Part shown: positions 11,093 through 23,539 of the stretch, piece after piece
Layout: every line of letters begins with the position of its first letter
Numbering within the stretch: position 1 is the first letter of the stretch
Assembly: GCA_036898165.1 (NCBI GenBank)
Contig: CM072536.1
Location: forward strand, 16,824,001-16,888,000
Origin: Silybum marianum
Taxonomy: Eukaryota; Streptophyta; Magnoliopsida; Asterales; Asteraceae
Reading direction: 5' to 3'
Length of the DNA stretch: 64,000 nt
Translations under genes and position numbers: made by a program
Notes under the pieces: generated by a model
Told to the model about the DNA's origin: nothing
What the model saw: only the letters and a program-made list of their open reading frames with translations
Database searches by the model: none

Positions 11093-12041
11093 GGCTTAAT
11101 TCAAAAGTGTATAAATCAGATATTTGGTACACAAAATACCAAAAAGAAAAGAAAAACACGTGTTTTGATGAACAAAATCAAAATACTTGTTGTTTTTGGC
11201 AAATTTTATATGGACATTTTAAACAAGGTGTATATTTATGGTATCCAAATATACCATAAACAGTTTTGAGAAAATGTTTAAATGAAATTTTGGATCAAAG
11301 TAGACCAAAATGTCTGTTGTTCTAAGATGGAGCTTAGAATAGGTTTTTATGGTTTTTATGAAACAGTTTCCAGTTATAACACAGAAATTCTTATAGCACG
11401 AAGTTATAGAGGATGAGCAGAAGCTATAAACAACATTTAAGTTGTTGTTCATTCATAAAAGATAAAAAGAAAGATCAAACATTGAGAGAAAATGGGAACT
11501 GAGAAAAACGCACAAGTGCGTGTTCTTGAGAAGTTGTAGAGATAATTCAAAATCTTACTTGAGAAAATATTAGAGCATAAAGAATGAATAGAAAATGAAT
11601 TTTCCTTATATAGGTTGATGAGAGAGAAAGAGGAGAGACAAGAATGCTAAACGACGGTTTTAGCTTTTTGAAAAAGTAACGATGATCTATTGCACGTTCC
11701 TAGGGTTTGATGGGATAGGAAACGTTGAGGTCCGTCGTGTGTCAGAAAAAGGTCTGACGTGTCATTTTCTTTGAAAAAATGATAAGATTATCATTAAAAT
11801 AATAAATGTTAATCATTATCCTTTTAAAATCCTCATCATTTGCAATAAAAGTATTGTCAGTGATGAGTTTTATATTTTGAGATCCATTCCCTGAATATAA
11901 AAGTATTCAGAGAGCATAAGGAATAGAAATACATACCTTAGCGAGATATATATATATTGTCGAGTCATAGTTCAGAGTATGACTCATAAATTTGAAAATC
12001 GAATTGCTACTCGCTGATTTATATTAATCACTGAAGAATAA
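11093..12041 (-). other. Spacer between pol and extra ORF of element A
   Basis: About 950 bp of AT-rich sequence without a domain, matching in place and size the spacer of B (36457-37296). Many copia elements have nothing here; Sireviruses may hold regulatory or splice signals for the downstream ORF. The frame at 11219-11452 has no support beyond being open. Confidence 0.55.
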
Positions 12042-15000
12042 TTACTCTTCAGCGTTCAACATACCAAGTTCGCTGATTAATGGATTGAATCTAGTTTCAT
12101 CAAGAGGCTTAGTAAAAAGGTCAGCGAGTTGATATTCAGTGGGTACAAAATGAAGTTCAATTTCATCATTCATAACATGATCACTGATAAAGTGATACCT
12201 GATCTCGATATGCTTGATTTTTAAGTGAAGTACAGGGTTATTTGCAATAGCAATAGCACTGGTGCTATCACAATAGATAGGGATTTTGGAAAGCTTCATG
12301 TCATAGTCTCTGAGTTGGTTCCTCAACCAAAGGATTTGGGCACAACCACTTCCAGCGGTTATGTATTCAGCTTCAGCAGTTGATGTGGACACTGAGTTTT
12401 GCTTTTTACTTGTCCAACTCACCAACTTACCACCTAGTAACTGACAGCCACCAGTAGTGCTCTTCTTATCAATCTTGCAACCTGCAAAATCACTATCAGA
12501 GTTACCAGTTAGATCCAACTCTGAGCCTTTGGGATACCAAAGACCCAGATTAGGAGTTCCTTTCTGATATCTGAATATCCTCTTTACAACGATTAGATGG
12601 GATTCCTTTAGTTCAGCTTGATATCTTGCACAGAGACAGGTAGAATACATGATATCAGGTCGGCTAGCTGTACGATACATGAGAGAGCCTATCATTCCTC
12701 TATAGGCAGTGAAATTGACCGGTTTCCCATCAGGTTCCTTGTTTAACGTTAAAGTAGGTGCCATAGGGATCTTCATCGCTGAATATTGAGTCACTACAAA
12801 TTCATTCAACATGTCTTTAACATATTTGCTTTGGTATATAAAAATGCCTTTGTCAGATTGCTTAATCTGCAAAACTAGAAAATTTGTTAGTTCACCCATC
12901 ATACTCATTTTATATTCTTTGTTCATTCTGTTAGCAAAATGAGTACATAATTTGAATCTTCTGGAACCAAATATAATATCATCAACATATATTTGAGCAA
13001 GAATTGTATGATCTTTGTGTTTCCTAAGAAAGAGAGTTTGGTCAATTTTTCCACGAACAAAATTTATTTTAAAAGATATTTAGAAAAGGTATCATACCAA
13101 GCTCTAGGAACTTGTTTTAACCCGTAAGAGCCTTTTGAAGTTTGAAAACAAAACTAGAGTATTTAGGATCAGCGAACCCAGGAGGTTGCTCAACATAAAC
13201 TTCCTCTTTAAGTTTACCATTTATAAAATCACTTTTAACATCCATTTGAAAAACTCTAAAGTCTTTATGGACAACATAAGCTAAGAAAAGTCTTATGGTT
13301 TCTAGTCTAGCAACAGGAGTGAAGGTCTCATCATAGTCTATTCCTTCTTCTTGTCGGTATCCCTGAGCAACAAGTCGAGCCTTGTTACGAATAACAATGC
13401 CATTTTCATCTAGTTTGTTACGAAAAACCCATTTTGTACCTATAACAGTTTTACCAGATGGACGAGGTACAAGATTTCAAACTGTGTTTCTCCGAACTTA
13501 GTTAGGTTTTCTTGCATAGCAGAGACCCAATTTGGATCAGTGATAGCATCATCAATCTTCTTAGGTTCGGTCAGAGATATGAAGTTATCATATAGACAAA
13601 TATTACCTGTACCCCTACGGGTTTTAGTACATGCGTTTGGATCACCAATAACTTGATCTATTGGGTGATATACAGTCTATCGCTGAGCTGTTGGTTGAGG
13701 AGTTTGATCAACATGAGATTCAACGACTTGTTCTTGTTCAGGTAGAATGATGGATGCGTCAGCAATAGGTTCATCAACATTCCCTATCATCCCTGGAGGA
13801 GCTCCCGAGGGATGTGCATTCCCTTGTGATCAAAGAGGAATATGATCATTCACTGATGAATCACCGTTAGAAGAGTCAGAAGGAGAAATCTGATTTAAAG
13901 GAGTAATGTCTATCCCTGATGAGGACGAATCATTACTTGTGGTAGGAATGAGGTTGGGACCTTCATCATCATTATTTTCAGTGACAGGGGGTGTATGAAA
14001 ATAAGATTCAGGTTCCCCATAATGAGATTTCATCCAATTACTCAGTTCCTCGTCTTCTTGAGGGACATGAATAGAATTCGTTGAGCGAGATTCATCAAAG
14101 TTCACATGCATGGTTTCTTCAACGTGTTGTCTTCTTTTGTTGAAGACTCTGAATGCCTTGGATACTGAGGAGTACCCAAGAAATATACCAGCATCAGCCT
14201 TTGGATCAATTTTTCCTAAATGATCTTTGTCATTCAGAATATAGCATCTACATCCGAAGATGTGTAGATATTTCAGAGAGGGTATTCTTCCATGAAATAA
14301 TTCATAGGAGGTCTTCTTGAATCGTTTTACTATCAGGGATCGATTTTGAGGGAAACATGCAGTGCTAATTGCTCAGCCCAAAATTGAGTTGGTAGATGCG
14401 ATTCGTTGAGCATTGAGCGAGCAACTTCAATGATAGTTCGATTTCTTCTCTCAGCAACACCATTTTGCTGAGGGGTTCTCACTGATGAGAAATTATGAGT
14501 GATTCCTTTTTCTTCAAAAAAAAGTAACCAGAGTACTATTTTTTGAATTCAGTGCCATGATGACTTCTCATGGAACGAACAATTAGATTGTTCAAAACTT
14601 CCATTCTTTTGATAAGGAAATAATCAGGTGTATCACTCTTAGATCGAAGAAAGAATACCCATCTATATTTGGAATATTCATCAACTATCATAAAAGTGTA
14701 TTTCTTTCCAGACATTGATTGGACGTGATTGGACGTTGACTGGTCCAAACAGATCCATATGAAGTAATTGAAGAGGAGTGGTCACTGAGGAAACTTTCTT
14801 GGATTAAAAGGAGGCTTTTGTCAGCTTTTTCTTTTCACACGCTGAATAAAGAGATTTCTTTCTAAAGGATTGTTGAGGGAGATCTCTAACAAGTTCTTTT
14901 TGAGATAGATCATTGATCATCTTAAAGTTCAGATGATAGAGTCTCTTGTGCCAAAGCCAGTTAATATCAGATGAGGCCCTTAATAGAAAGCAAACATTCT

Positions 15001-15373
15001 CTGAATGAGTACTATCCATATTAATTACATGTATGTTCTCTGATCTTTTACCTTTCAAGGCAAGTTTATCATCCTTATCAGTGACCGCACATCTGGTCTT
15101 TGTGAACAAGACTTTGAAGTCTTTGTCACAGATTTGACTAATGCTTAATAAATTATGCTTTACTCCTTCAACATAAGCAACACGACTAAACAAGGTTGCT
15201 CCATTGGATAGAACGCCATAACCTTTGGTGAATCCTTTGCCATTTCCACCAAAGGTCATTGAGGGACCTGTTTCCTCCTTGTATTCAGAGAGCTGAGATT
15301 TTCTACCAGTCATGTGCCTTGAGCATCCACTATCGAGATACCAGATACCTTTAGAACTCTACATAAGACAAGA
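12042..15373 (-). pseudogene. pol: pol of element A: protease, integrase, RT, RNase H
   Basis: From the 5' side: aspartic protease motif WYLDSGCSRHMTG (about 15330), gag-pre-integrase segment with WLWHKRLYHLNF (about 14950), integrase core (about 14790-14380), integrase C-terminal linker, RT and RNase H. The second catalytic Asp of integrase reads RSHHGTEF instead of RSDHGTEF, and the CxxC of the HHCC finger has lost its first Cys (LYSAC). RT has IGTKWVFRNK, FQMDVK and YVDDIIFGS (about 12980) but is frameshifted near 13090. From 12926 down, 294 codons are uninterrupted and include the RNase H residues in DSDFAG, TAEAEY and YCDSTSA, ending LISELGMLNAEE. The polyprotein would cut, integrate and reverse-transcribe the element; this copy cannot make it whole. 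Close relative: B, 37297-40157. Confidence 0.88.
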
Positions 15374-17726
15374 GGATTAATTTTTCATAGGTACCCATAC
15401 TACTATGGGTCCTGCAGTGTTAGTGGAAATAACAGGTTTGGCGGATATGTTACTCGTTGAGGAATTTTCTTTAGTGGTTATCTTCACTTTGGATATTTTA
15501 CCACCCTTAGTGGATTTCACTTTCGTTGAAGTTTTAGCGAGAGCTACTTTCTTACCATGAGCCAATCTTTCAGCTTTAGTAACATTTGGACATTTACTAG
15601 CAATGTGGGTTGTTTCATCACAGTGAAAGCACTTTCTATATTTAAAAACAGGTTTTGAGTTGGAAGCATGCAGAGAGGAGGTGAAAACATTTTCAGGACC
15701 AGGACCAAGAATTCCTTTTTCCATTGAACTTGGAGGAACTATAAGTTTCTCAGGTTCAGATGGAGACAGATCAATCTTAATTCTGGGTGTTGATTTCTGA
15801 ATAAATCCAGGGATCTTCTCTCCAGATTTAGGATGACTTAATGAAGGAAGTGAAGGATTCTTCTTCATCTTTTGAAAATTCTTGATCGTGGGAACATGGT
15901 CAAGGAACTTGTCTTTGATCACCTTCATTGAATCCTTGGTAGAAGATTTAGAAGGTCTTTTCTCAGAGATAGGAGCATTCTGAGAAGAGGGATCAGCGAT
16001 AGAAGAAACAAACATTCCAAATTTTACATGGAATGGTTAGTGTTTATTTTTTCTTGGTCAGATGTATATCTTAGACCACTCTTGACTTTTTTAGGGATCT
16101 GAGCATTTATGATCTTATTAACTTTATCAGAAGCCTTACACCATCCTTCAATGGTAGCTTTTTCAGCTTTAAGATCAGCGATGGCCTTTTCGCGCTCAGA
16201 GATAAGTTGCTCTTTCTCAATGCTAATTGTCTGATTTACAAAGATTTGGTCTTTAAAATCTTCTTCTATTTTAGTAAGTTATTTGATTTTAAGATGACAA
16301 TTTTTAAGCTGTTCAGAGAGATCTATATTTATTTGTTCAACTTTTATTTGTCCATTGCGATCGTTGTAAAAGTCAACAGTCACTGAGTTAAGAGATGATA
16401 AGCTATCAGTTTCAGGCGTAGAATAGTTAGAGAGAATAGATACCTGAGTCGACGGAGACTCTGAAGAAGAGGTGTTAGATGCCTCTTCAGCTTCCTCTAT
16501 TCTGGCCATTAGACAGATGAAGGGAAGATCTTCTTCATCTGAACTTGATTCCTCAGAAGTCTGAGCCCAGTCTTCTTCTTGATCCGAGTCAACTTCCTCA
16601 GCGACAAGACCTTTGCCTTTTCGCTGGTTTGTCTTAAGATTATGATATTTCTCTTTTAACTTAGAGTATTTTTTCAGTTTTTGATTTATCAGGGATCTGA
16701 GAAGATGAGGTAGCAACAACCCTTTTGGATCTGTATTCGCTAGCAAAGTGACCTTTGCGCTGACAGTTGTAGCAGATCGCTGAGGCTTTTTTAGCAGGAA
16801 GAGTTTTTGACTTATCAGAGTCAGTGATTGCTGGGGTCTTTCTGAAATTGCTCTTTCTAGCGAATCTCCTGAAATTGTTAGTGAGAAGAGCTAGAGAATT
16901 GTCAAACTCTGAGATATCTGCATCAGTGATATCCTCTGGGTTAGTTTGATCTAACTTAATGATAAAAAAAGGTAGAAGAAGACACAAGTTTAGAAGGTTC
17001 CATATCTGAAGTCACTAGAGCCAAAGAAGAACTTTTAGCAAATTTAGTATCTTTAATGAGATTTCTTTATAAGGTTTGTGATTGCTCATGATTGAGCAAA
17101 ATAACGTACAAAGCACTTAAAGATAAAGTTTATGTGTTCTTTGACAACTTAAGACATGTGGTAAAGGTGTCCCATTGTTCAGGAAGAGATTCCATGAACT
17201 TTGTCATAATTTCAGAGTTAGAGTACTCACGATCAACTATTTTCATGTCTATTAAGAGATAATTAAATCTCTGATGGATCTGTGAGAGTGTTTCATTTTT
17301 CTGAAACATGAAACTTTCATATTGTCTCACCTAGTTGGTTCAGAGAGTAATCTGAACCTCATCGGTTCCTTCATATTGGATACACAGAGTATCCCACATG
17401 GATTTGGAAGTCCTCATTTTCATTACAGAATGATAAACATCATCTGGAAGACACATGGCAATGATAGATCTAGCTTTTGAATCAACAGCTAGCTATTTCC
17501 TATCTTCTTCACTCCATTGATGTGGAGCTTTGGGAATCCTTCTTTCAGGAATATTAGGTGTATTACTAGTGGCAGGAACTGCTGGAACAAGAGTTGTTGG
17601 AACGAATGGTCGATTCTCTAGAAATATAGTCATTCTTTCCTTCCAGACTAGGAAACTATCACGGCTAAATCTAGGAGGTTTAGCTTAAGATCCATTGTCG
17701 ATATAGTTTGTGTTTGTGTTAGCCAT
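15374..17726 (-). pseudogene. gag: gag of element A, broken
   Basis: Gag forms the particle that packages element RNA. The start MANTNTNYIDNGS at 17726 is also the start in B (MSNTNTNYIDNGS). A UBN2/copia-gag domain follows, with MWDTLCIQYEGTDEVQ, RQYESFMF and QIHQRFNYLLIDMK. Two zinc knuckles come later: CYNCQRKGHFASEY (about 16760), whose last Cys has become Tyr, and CFHCDETTHIASKC (about 15630), intact. A Glu/Asp/Ser-rich coiled-coil region lies between them. Several frameshifts and stops interrupt it (for example near 17690, 17340, 17120, 16660 and 16030). It ends WVPMKN followed by TAA, in frame with the protease of pol. Confidence 0.85.
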
Positions 17727-17778
17727 TTTAAAATAACAAGATATTAGTTGTTTTATAGTTTTGAAAGCAATAAACACT

Positions 17779-17790
17779 ACTCTGATACCA
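17779..17790 (-). other. Primer binding site of element A (tRNA-iMet)
   Basis: The minus strand reads TGGTATCAGAGT two bases after the LTR, 11 of 12 bases complementary to the 3' end of plant initiator methionine tRNA (known site TGGTATCAGAGC). This fixes the 5' side of the element. Confidence 0.85.
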
Positions 17791-17792
17791 CT

Positions 17793-18437
17793 TGTTGGTC
17801 CCAAAGGAGTCTACAAGAGTTCAACGGATATAGAAACAATTTGTAGAAGGGGGGTTGAATACAAACACAAGCTTTTTAGGGTTTTCAAATAAATTTATAT
17901 TGAATAAACAAATTTACAATTATAAGAGGAAATAAGAACAAGTATTAAACCTATTACAACTAAGAAATCATTAAGTTGATGCACAAGAACAGGAAAGAAA
18001 AGCAGTAGAGGTTTAAGAGGAGAAATTAGCATGCATAAAGATGAAGAAGGATTCTTCATCTACTTATACCGTTTTCATTAAATGCAAAGTAAAAGGTATA
18101 TGCCACGTGTCAAGTTTCTATTCGAGACTTGTCATTTGTTCAAAAAGTAACCATACTTTTGGCCGTATATGAACAATGACCAAATCAGATTTGATGGGGA
18201 CATAAAGAACAATCCGTATGTCCTTTTCTGACAAGTCATGTGGTTTTGACTTTTGTGCATCGAGGATAAGATCAACATTGATCTTGCTGAGTAGGCCTCA
18301 CTTTGACCACTGAACAAGAAACTTCAAGGATGAAGTCTTCGGGTATCACTGAGGCTTTGCAAGATATCACATTTCAGATAGATAAACGTTGCAATCACTG
18401 AACCGCTTCTGATCATGAGGTATCCATCTCTTTGAGT
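17793..18437 (-). repeat. 5' LTR of element A, truncated
   Basis: It matches 6023-6680 but stops after CCATCTCTTT. The part expected up to GATCAACA (about 180 bp, the minus-strand 5' end) is missing, and gypsy LTR sequence resumes with GAGTACGTTGG. The G-box is kept at 18101-18112. The deletion removed the LTR start and two bases of the target duplication. Confidence 0.85.
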
Positions 18438-19133
18438 ACGTTGGTTATTAATGTCGGAGTCATGTAAACTAGACTGAGTTGCATTTGGATCCATAGGTAT
18501 ATAAGTCGGTCTTAAAAATCGGGATTGTCGTCCCCTTACGGTAAACGTATAGGATCATCGAGGGCCTCATATTATTTGTATTATTGGTCGTTGCCAATAG
18601 CCATTGATCTGAGCTAGGATCATCGAGGGCCTCAGATTTATTATGTTATTGGTCATTGCCAATAACCATTGATCCTTACGTGTGTGCTAAGTAGGATCAT
18701 CTAGGGCCTTGCATTTATTGTATCATTGGTGGTTGCCAATTTCCATTGACCTTTAGCACGAGTTTTTGTTGGAATCATCGCGGGCCTTGCATTTATTGTA
18801 TTATTGGTCGTTGCCAATAGCCATTGATCTAAGATCATCGAGGGCCTCACAATTATTGTATTATTGGTTGTTGCCAATTGCCATTGATTCCTTTCATAAG
18901 CTTAAATGGTAAATCGGGTCTCCCCCGTTATCTTCGGATATTTTTATCCCATTCAAAGGTACGCGTGAGTTAACGGTTTATAAAACTTGGTTAAAGTTAT
19001 GTTTCTATCTTTACGTTTATAAATTTATTCGTGGTCGTGTGAGTATTGGGTTTGGTATCACGTTAAATGAGTATTTCTATTTAAAGCTTTCATTTCTAAG
19101 GTTATCCTGGTCTAAAACTTTTATTATAGAAAT
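18438..19133 (+). mobile_element. Solo LTR 2 (Ty3/gypsy-type), second piece
   Basis: It continues the LTR begun at 4880. The order GTAGTCGGTTT-like word, GGGATTGTCGTCC, repeat units and GGGTCTCCCCCG is the same as in solo LTR 1. It ends in GAAAT (19129-19133), the target site of element B, and the LTR continues after the second GAAAT at 43443. Confidence 0.82.
18552..18895. repeat. Five 60-78 bp tandem repeats in solo LTR 2
   Basis: Units start near 18552, 18618, 18693, 18771 and 18833 with GGATCATCGAGGGCCT and end in ATTGGTCGTTGCCAATAGCC, where ATTGG...CCAAT is self-complementary. Unit lengths vary only after the hairpin. Confidence 0.85.
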
Positions 19134-19445
19134 TGTTGGTCCCAAAGGAGTCTACAAGAGTTCAAGGATATAGAAACAGTTTGTAGAAGGGAGGGGGGTG
19201 GGGTTGAATACAAACAATCAGATTTTTGTTTTTAAATTAGTTTATATTGAATAAACAAATTTACAGTTTCAAGCGGAATTAGAACAAGTAAACCTATTCT
19301 ATTGTAACTTAAGAAATCACACAAATTGATGCACAAGGAAATGAGAGAGAAAAGAGACAGAGGTTTTAGGAATTAGAAAGTAGCATGCATGAAGATGAAG
19401 AAGATATCTTCATCTTATTTATACCCGTTTGCATTTAATGCAAGA
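19134..19445 (-). repeat. 3' LTR of element B, outer part
   Basis: It begins TGTTGGTCCC and holds the TATA box (minus strand TATAAATA, 19423-19416). It is interrupted after CAAGA (19441-19445) by element C and continues at 31542. The intact partner LTR at 42587-43442 reads GCAAGACAAAAGG across this point, confirming the target site. Confidence 0.92.
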
Positions 19446-19801
19446 TGTTGGTTCCAGATTCCTTTAAACCGATTGTTAATTGAGAGTATTGAATCTGAGT
19501 GAATTGCGGAAGCAGATCAATTAACAATTTAAATCAATAGAACAGTAAACAGAATGAAGAACAAAGATTATGAAATGACTTACGCACAGTATTCTTCAAA
19601 ATGTAAATGTATTAATCGACAATTTTTACAAACACAATACAATGCTATTTATACAGATACAAAGACAGAAAGTCAAATGCTAGCCAATTACAAAGTGCCA
19701 TGTGTCATAAAGGGAGCATCTAACAACAATTAGTTATAACAAGAAGTGTGTGTTGACATTTGTAGACATCTCTTCTTTGACTCATACTTTAATATCTAAC
19801 A
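19446..19801 (-). repeat. 3' LTR of element C
   Basis: The 356-bp LTR has TGTTGG...ATCTAACA ends. On the minus strand it reads TGTTAGATATT... to ...CCAACA. It is almost identical to 31180-31536. Confidence 0.95.
19646..19707 (-). promoter_or_regulatory. LTR C promoter: TATA box with upstream TGACACATGGCA
   Basis: The minus strand has TATAAATA (19653-19646) and, about 43 bp upstream, TGACACATGGCA (19707-19696), one base off the TGACACGTGGCA box of A and B. The same pair occurs in the other LTR (31442-31431 and 31387-31380). Confidence 0.55.
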
Positions 19802-19814
19802 TTCTCCCCCTAAG
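19802..19814 (-). other. Polypurine tract of element C
   Basis: The minus strand reads CTTAGGGGGAGAA immediately before the LTR start TGTTAG. Confidence 0.88.
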
Positions 19815-19842
19815 TATGAAGTCAAAAAAAAAAAATTTTTCT

Positions 19843-22800
19843 TCAGAGTGGATCAACAGCAGCGATGATACTTGAAATATTATTGATAAGCTCTCTGTTC
19901 TTCTGAAGTCCATCAAGTCTTTTCTCTATTTTCTTTGCAACTTCTGGATTTGTCGTGTCTAAGCCAGCAAAGCTCTTGATGATGTAGACTACCTCAGAAG
20001 AGTATTTGTGAGCTTCTTTGATGCGAAAGAAGCTCTTTCTATTTGGTCTTTTGAAGATGATTCCCTCTTCTGGTTCAGTAAGAAGTCTACCCACTCTGAA
20101 TTTGCTTATCCCTTCAAGTTCCTCATTTGGTGCAGAGATAGCCAGATTATCCATTTTGAAATTTAATCCAATCTGAAAGTCGACCTGCCTTTTGTATCTA
20201 ATGTATGATTTCATACACAGAATAATTCTAGTGTAGGCAACCTGGTCTTGTGGATCTTTGCGTTCAGAAAGCTGAGTCTTCATAAATTCTTCCAGAAAAA
20301 TGAGATCAGCTGGATGGATGGACAACAGATCATTATCACATATGTAATAACTTTTGTTGTTTGATCTGACTATCTCGTAGATTGTGTACCAAATGGGTGT
20401 ATCTTGAAACTGTTTATGTTTCATGGCTGTTATCTTTGTAATTGGAACAGTAGTGAAAACTGTCTTTCTGTCTTGTTTATGTGCCATGAAGTTATCTTTA
20501 ACTTCACGCTAACATTGTATTGGTTGGCGAAGTTAGGCATCATGAGATAAATCTTCTGATCTGTTGGAGCATACATGTGCCTTTTCTCAACTTCAATTGT
20601 TGGAAGTTCAATGTTTCCAACAATGTTTCCAACTTTATTTAATTTTTCTTCAAATTCTTCTCTTCTGATCTCCTTCTGCTTCTGAGCGGCCTCTGCTCTG
20701 ACTCTTGCTCTTTCTTCAGCTTCAAAATCTTGTCTCGTAGTTCTTCTTTAAGTCTAGCCTTTTCTCTTTCCGTGTTCTCTTTTTCACCCCTCTCTATCTC
20801 TATTTGTTCTTCAACTATTAGCCTCCGGCGTATTATCTCTTCTCGCTCTCTCTTTTTCGGCTACGAACACTTCCTCATCCTCCTCTGCGGCCCTTTTAGC
20901 TCTTTCCTTTGCGGCTTTAGCTCGTTCTCGTTCTTCGTGAGCTGCGACTACTTCGGCCACTTTCACCGGAGAGCTTGGGATTCTCGCTTTTTCCCATAAG
21001 ATCCGAATAAACTTAGCTAGGTCTGGATCTCTGGGTAGAGGACCAGAATGCGTAGCCAGAGGTGTTGGAGTGAGTGGCACTTGTTTTGAAGAAGAGGGTT
21101 GCTGTGATGGTGTTGGCGTTGAAGAGTCAGCAGTGTTCGTGTTTGTGTCTGGTGGTGTTTGTTTGGCTTGCTTAGGCGTAGAACCTTTCTCCCCCTTCTG
21201 AGAATCAGGATCCTGATCCTCAGAACGTTTCCTTTTCAGTTCGGCCTTTCTGCAAGCCCTTTCTTCCTTGGCTTTCTTCTTGGAAGTAAACGCCTCAGCA
21301 AGAGAAGAAACCAGAGGCACAAGTTGAGAGATAGTAGTTTCGAGAGCGGCAAGTTTCTGGTCAGTTGACGATGTGGAGGGCTTGGAAGAGTACTTTGAAG
21401 CGATGGTCGACATTCGCTCAAGAATAATCTTCTGGAAAGAGGCGAGGTCAGACTTCTTGACAAGCGTAGACACAGAGGGATCATCAGAAGTGATGATGGT
21501 CTTGACAATCTTCTGTATGTCGGCCACCAGAGAGCTGTAGTCTACAGAGGCACGTAAAGATTCTGGAAGTTGAGATATTGCCTCTGTATTTGCTTGAAGA
21601 CCATTATTCAAGAGCAGAAGTTGTTCAGCAAGATAGGCCTTCTGATCTTCTTGAGAGGAACTCATTTGTCGCTGAAGATCTGCTAAAAGAGAGTTTTGCC
21701 TTTCAATTTGAAATTGAAGGCTCAGAAGAATAGAATGATTAGTTGTGGCGGATAATTTTAGATCTTCCACAGATCTCTGAATTTGATCAGCAAATGCCAA
21801 GAACGCTGCATTAGTGACAAAATCAGAAGATGTAACCGGTGCATCTCCAACACATGGAGCCCCTTTACCCTCGCGTTCAGAGGGGCCTTCTACACCTGTT
21901 TTGACGTTGAGTGTAGAAGGACTTCCAACCTGTCCTTGAGGGCTGTTATGCACAGGCTCCTCTTCGGTTGTTCTGACTGTTTCAACAGTATCCTCATCAT
22001 CAGAGGATGAGGTGCTGAAGACAGTATGCTTACCTTGATGAAGTGTAAACACTCCGGTAAGAGGTGCATTCCTAGGTCAGAACCCCTCTGATGGGAATTC
22101 ATCAGCATCTATCCTAGGAGAGGATGTGGACGCATCCTCTGTGCTTACTGGGTATGTCAGTCACGGAGACATGAACATGTGGTGAAGGAAGTGGCGAGTT
22201 CTGGGGCGAATGAACTCTTATATTATCATCATCATCCTGTTGGGAGGATGATGAAGTGGAGGTGCTTTCCCCGGTTGAATTTGATTCAGAAGAAGAAGAA
22301 GTATCCTCTGAACGGCTGGTTTCTGGGTGGTTTGAACTGGGCTGTTCTAAGTCAATGAGTGGAGACGTGGTGACGTCAACCTCAGAAGTTGTGGTTGCCC
22401 TTTGGGGAATTGGAGAGGAACACTCATATGTGTCTCTGTGGACATCTTCTGTACCTTCATTTAATAGAAGGTCGGCATGGGTAGAAGCACTCGGATGTTC
22501 ACTCCTAGTTTTTTCAATCTCATGCTCACTGCGGACCACGACCACCTACACCGGCTCTAAGTGCTCGGGGTAGGAATTCTCTCGTTCCGAGAAAACCATA
22601 GAGCTTCTATAGATTTGGAGATTAGAAGAGCTAGATGGGATTAGGTTTAGCATGTACCTGGATAGTTCTCTCGGGTGCGGAAGTAGCCGATCTTGTCAAT
22701 GGTTGATCGATGGGAGCTCATTGATGCAATTTTGCAGAATGGCTGAATCAGGGGAGCTTCGATTGCCCCAATAGCAGGATGAGTGATGAGGGAGAGAAAG

Positions 22801-23539
22801 CGTGGGAACATGAGAGCTGGTAGTGGCTTCCCCTGACTTTGATGTAGCACCTTAGTATGCACAGCTGCTTTGATCTCTTGGAAGATGAGACTCGCATAGT
22901 CCAAGGGGCGATTGTAGAACATCCATACATAATCGTCAGAATGTTTCGGCTAGCTTGATCCAAAGAACCTATTTTGCAGGTTAGGCTCTTGTTGAGTATG
23001 GAGACGAGTAGATTCCACATTGGGGGAAACTTCTTCCTTTTGAATTCGGACAGCCTGGTAAGCGGTTCATTGTAACCCAGAAGATTGATGAAGGCTAGGA
23101 GGGCTTCTGTGGAAGGGTTTTCTTCTAGGGCAGGATTGGGAATGGTTTGCCCGTCGACTTCGATCACTGATAAGGGAAGATGAAAATATTTGGCGAGTTT
23201 TCTTTTGGTGATTGGGATTTGAACAGCAATTTCCACTTGTTCAGGATGGGTGACAGAACCGGCGAGTGTTTCATCATTTTTGATGATCATTGTTTGCCAC
23301 AGTTCTTGGACATAGATTTCAGGGATGTTTGGGTTGGTTAGGGTTAGGGCGCGATTCAACTGGTGCTGTTGTAGAAACTCGATCATGATGCGAAATTCCG
23401 GTTGATAAGTGTTAGGGTTGAGCAGTACCTGCACATTGTTCGCCTTCAATGGCAGTTTGACAATGGGAGTACTATCAGCAGTGGAATCGATGATTCTGTC
23501 TTCATCATTGTTGGTAGGATGGGCACAGTTGGAAGCCAT
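19843..23539 (-). pseudogene. Extra ORF (ORF3) of element C, mostly preserved but frameshifted
   Basis: About 1230 codons. It starts MASNCAHPTNNDED at 23539 with a 200-residue N-terminal domain (PEFRIMIEFLQQHQLNRALT, then YVQELWQTMIIKNDE). The layout of this domain is one I know from proteins annotated in Asteraceae retrotransposons. A Ser/Thr/Asp-rich disordered stretch follows (about 22150-22540), then a 413-codon open section (22052-20811) with DFVTNAAFLAFADQ, coiled-coil heptads and a KR/E-rich helical tail. The last 214 codons (20487-19843) form a C-terminal domain with VDFQIGL and EEGIIFKRPNRKSFFR. D and F share these C-terminal signatures. Frame breaks lie near 22950, 22580, 22090 and 20500-20810. 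This is the least damaged part of C. Function is unknown; 'envelope-like' rests only on position. Confidence 0.78.

Larger units (their letters stand above)
6023..18437 (-). mobile_element. Copia element A, Sirevirus (Maximus/SIRE)-like, about 12.4 kb
   Basis: On the minus strand the order is truncated 5' LTR, tRNA-iMet primer site, gag with two zinc knuckles, protease, integrase, RT, RNase H, spacer, long extra ORF, polypurine tract and 3' LTR. Protease-integrase-RT-RNase H order is diagnostic of Ty1/copia. The long extra ORF after RNase H, together with a total length above 12 kb, fits the Sirevirus (Maximus) lineage. The left flank is TAGAG (6018-6022); at the right only GAG remains before gypsy sequence continues, because the end of the 5' LTR is deleted. 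The coding regions carry several frameshifts and stops, so the copy cannot act on its own. Element B is a close relative. Confidence 0.88.

Noticed and set aside
20730..21368. Ser/Phe-rich and Arg/Leu-rich plus-strand frames
   Set aside because: They are antisense to the coiled-coil part of element C's extra ORF.
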